From an uncultured Bacillota bacterium (GTDB lineage: Bacteria > Bacillota > Clostridia > Caldicoprobacterales > UBA3941), in contig CALGOY010000250.1 of assembly GCA_937960725.1 (NCBI GenBank), forward strand, positions 1 through 5,678: a stretch of 5,678 bases of DNA, read 5' to 3'. Of the stretch, positions 4,584-5,678 are shown one piece after another. A program made the position numbers and the translations under genes. The first letter of the stretch is position 1; every line of letters begins with the position of its first letter. The notes beneath the pieces are model-generated. The model was not told the DNA's origin. It was given only the letters and a program-made list of their open reading frames with translations, and did no database searches.

Positions 4584-5678
4584 CTAGTTTGATACTTCGC
4601 TTAGCACCATACCTTTTTTTTCATCGACAAATGTCTTTTCTCTCCATTTTCCTCTTTTGAAGAATATGGTTGTAATAATTGCTCCAGAAACCCATGCAAT
4701 CAATAGGGAAACAAAAATCGCCTCCGGCCTGCCTGCAGGATATTCGGGACTTCGAGTAAAGTACGCAATAGCGTATGCAAGCGGTACCCGCAGCAATATA
4801 GTAGTAATTAGGGAAATCCACATGGGAGTCATAGTATCTCCGGCACCCCTCATAACCCCTGACAGGCTCTGGGTCACTGCCATTGCAACATATCCAACTG
4901 CAAGAATGCACATCATGCGCATGCTTAAATCCACCAGCTCTGTAGTATCGGTGAAAATTCTCATAAGGTATTTTCCAAAAAGCAAAAGGATTACCGTTAT
5001 GACTGCGGATACTGAAACAGCTATTTTGGTACCATCTACTATTCCCTTATCAACCCGGTCCATTCTTTTTGCCCCTATATTTTGCCCAACATACGTCGTC
5101 ATGGCAGTCCCAAAGCTGAAGTTAGGCATCATGGCAAAGCCATCTACCCTCATCACGATTACGTTACATGCAATAACCAACTCGCCAAAACTGTTGGTCA
5201 GAGACTGAACAGCGATCATTGCAAAGGAAAATATCGCCTGGGTTATACCGGAAGGCAATCCCAGCTTCAAAAGCTTTATGACATACTCCTTTTCGGGTTT
5301 TAGCACTTTTAAATTCAAATAAAAAATATCAGTCATTCTCTTTAATTTAATAAAGCAAAGCAAGGCTGATATCCCTTGAGCTATCACAGTAGCCAGAGCT
5401 ACTCCGGCAACTCCCATGTTGAAGCTGGCAACAAACCATATATCTAACACTATATTAAGAGCGGTAGATATAAGCAAAAATAAAAGTGCAGATAAGGAAT
5501 CTCCTAATCCCCGCAGAATCCCTGACAAAATATTATAATAAGTAAACCCTACAGCACCTATGAAGAGTATCACAAGATAATCTTCACACCAGTCTATAAT
5601 TGAAGCCGGCGTGTTCAGAAAATAAGCAAAGGCCTCGTTACAAGCGGCCCTACAATCATAATTATCAGCGATGCTATA
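4584..5678 (-). CDS. MATE-family efflux transporter, N-terminus beyond the window
   Basis: The reading frame is open from the right edge to the TAG at 4584, giving 364 residues of a family usually about 450 long, so roughly 85 N-terminal residues are missing. An in-frame GTG at 5573 is internal: the 35 codons before it also read as MATE (FLNTPASI, EDYLVILF). MATE proteins export drugs or organic cations in exchange for Na+ or H+ across the cytoplasmic membrane. Family signs are the two pseudo-symmetric motifs GILRGLGDS (53-61) and GVMRGAGDT (274-282), GLPSGITQAIFS (140-151), and YVGQNIGAKR (196-205). About ten hydrophobic segments are visible, followed by a charged cytoplasmic tail (KRGKWREK...). 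It resembles the common clostridial MATE proteins; substrate and exact subfamily cannot be told. It forms a separate unit ending at the terminator at 4523-4559. Confidence 0.92.
   Translation of the reverse strand, partial: YSIADNYDCRAACNEAFAYFLNTPASIIDWCEDYLVILFIGAVGFTYYNILSGILRGLGDSLSALLFLLISTALNIVLDIWFVASFNMGVAGVALATVIAQGISALLCFIKLKRMTDIFYLNLKVLKPEKEYVIKLLKLGLPSGITQAIFSFAMIAVQSLTNSFGELVIACNVIVMRVDGFAMMPNFSFGTAMTTYVGQNIGAKRMDRVDKGIVDGTKIAVSVSAVITVILLLFGKYLMRIFTDTTELVDLSMRMMCILAVGYVAMAVTQSLSGVMRGAGDTMTPMWISLITTILLRVPLAYAIAYFTRSPEYPAGRPEAIFVSLLIAWVSGAIITTIFFKRGKWREKTFVDEKKGMVLSEVSN

Noticed and set aside
4621..4911. A 96-residue open frame on the minus strand in another frame within the MATE gene
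   Set aside because: It overlaps fully with the MATE frame, which carries conserved motifs throughout. Its Cys/Tyr/Arg-rich translation is typical of a shifted frame.
4657..5208. A 183-residue open frame on the plus strand
   Set aside because: It is antisense to the well-supported MATE gene, has no ribosome-binding site of note, and its translation shows no family motifs. It is a shadow of codon use on the other strand.

Overview
The window is AT-rich, and all six protein genes lie on the minus strand. Shine-Dalgarno sites are strong and purine-rich, promoters look like sigma-A (TTGACA/TATAAT) sites, and one gene encodes a Gram-positive type lipoprotein L,D-transpeptidase. This points to a low-GC Gram-positive bacterium, most likely a member of the Clostridia or a relative. 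That placement is an inference from composition and gene style; no marker gene is present.

Read in the direction of transcription (right to left), the layout is as follows. (1) 5678-4584 is a MATE-family multidrug/cation antiporter whose N-terminus lies beyond the right edge; it is followed by a hairpin terminator. (2) 4397-3102 is a two-gene operon with an extended -10 promoter: a PlsY-like membrane protein in which the acyltransferase motifs are altered, then a HAD phosphatase 18 bases downstream with a perfect ribosome-binding site. (3) 2902-1460 is a lipoprotein with a long acidic linker, two SH3-like regions and a C-terminal L,D-transpeptidase (YkuD) domain; it is followed by a good intrinsic terminator. 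(4) 1305-640 is a beta-phosphoglucomutase-like HAD hydrolase with a near-consensus promoter. (5) 454-1 is a DeoR-family sugar-type repressor with its own promoter, starting from a TTG codon and cut by the left edge.

The most unusual non-coding element is in the 199-base gap between the second HAD gene and the L,D-transpeptidase gene. A 21/23-base inverted repeat (2908-2928 and 3073-3095) encloses most of the gap. In a transcript reading through from the upstream operon, its two arms would pair and bury the ribosome-binding site of the L,D-transpeptidase. A second, shorter anti-Shine-Dalgarno copy lies inside the loop. No terminator is visible after the upstream HAD gene, so such read-through is plausible.

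The genes do not form one obvious pathway. The themes are the cell envelope (PlsY-like protein, L,D-transpeptidase, MATE) and phosphorylated-metabolite handling (two HAD enzymes and a DeoR regulator). No mobile element with a transposase, CRISPR array, rRNA or tRNA was seen.
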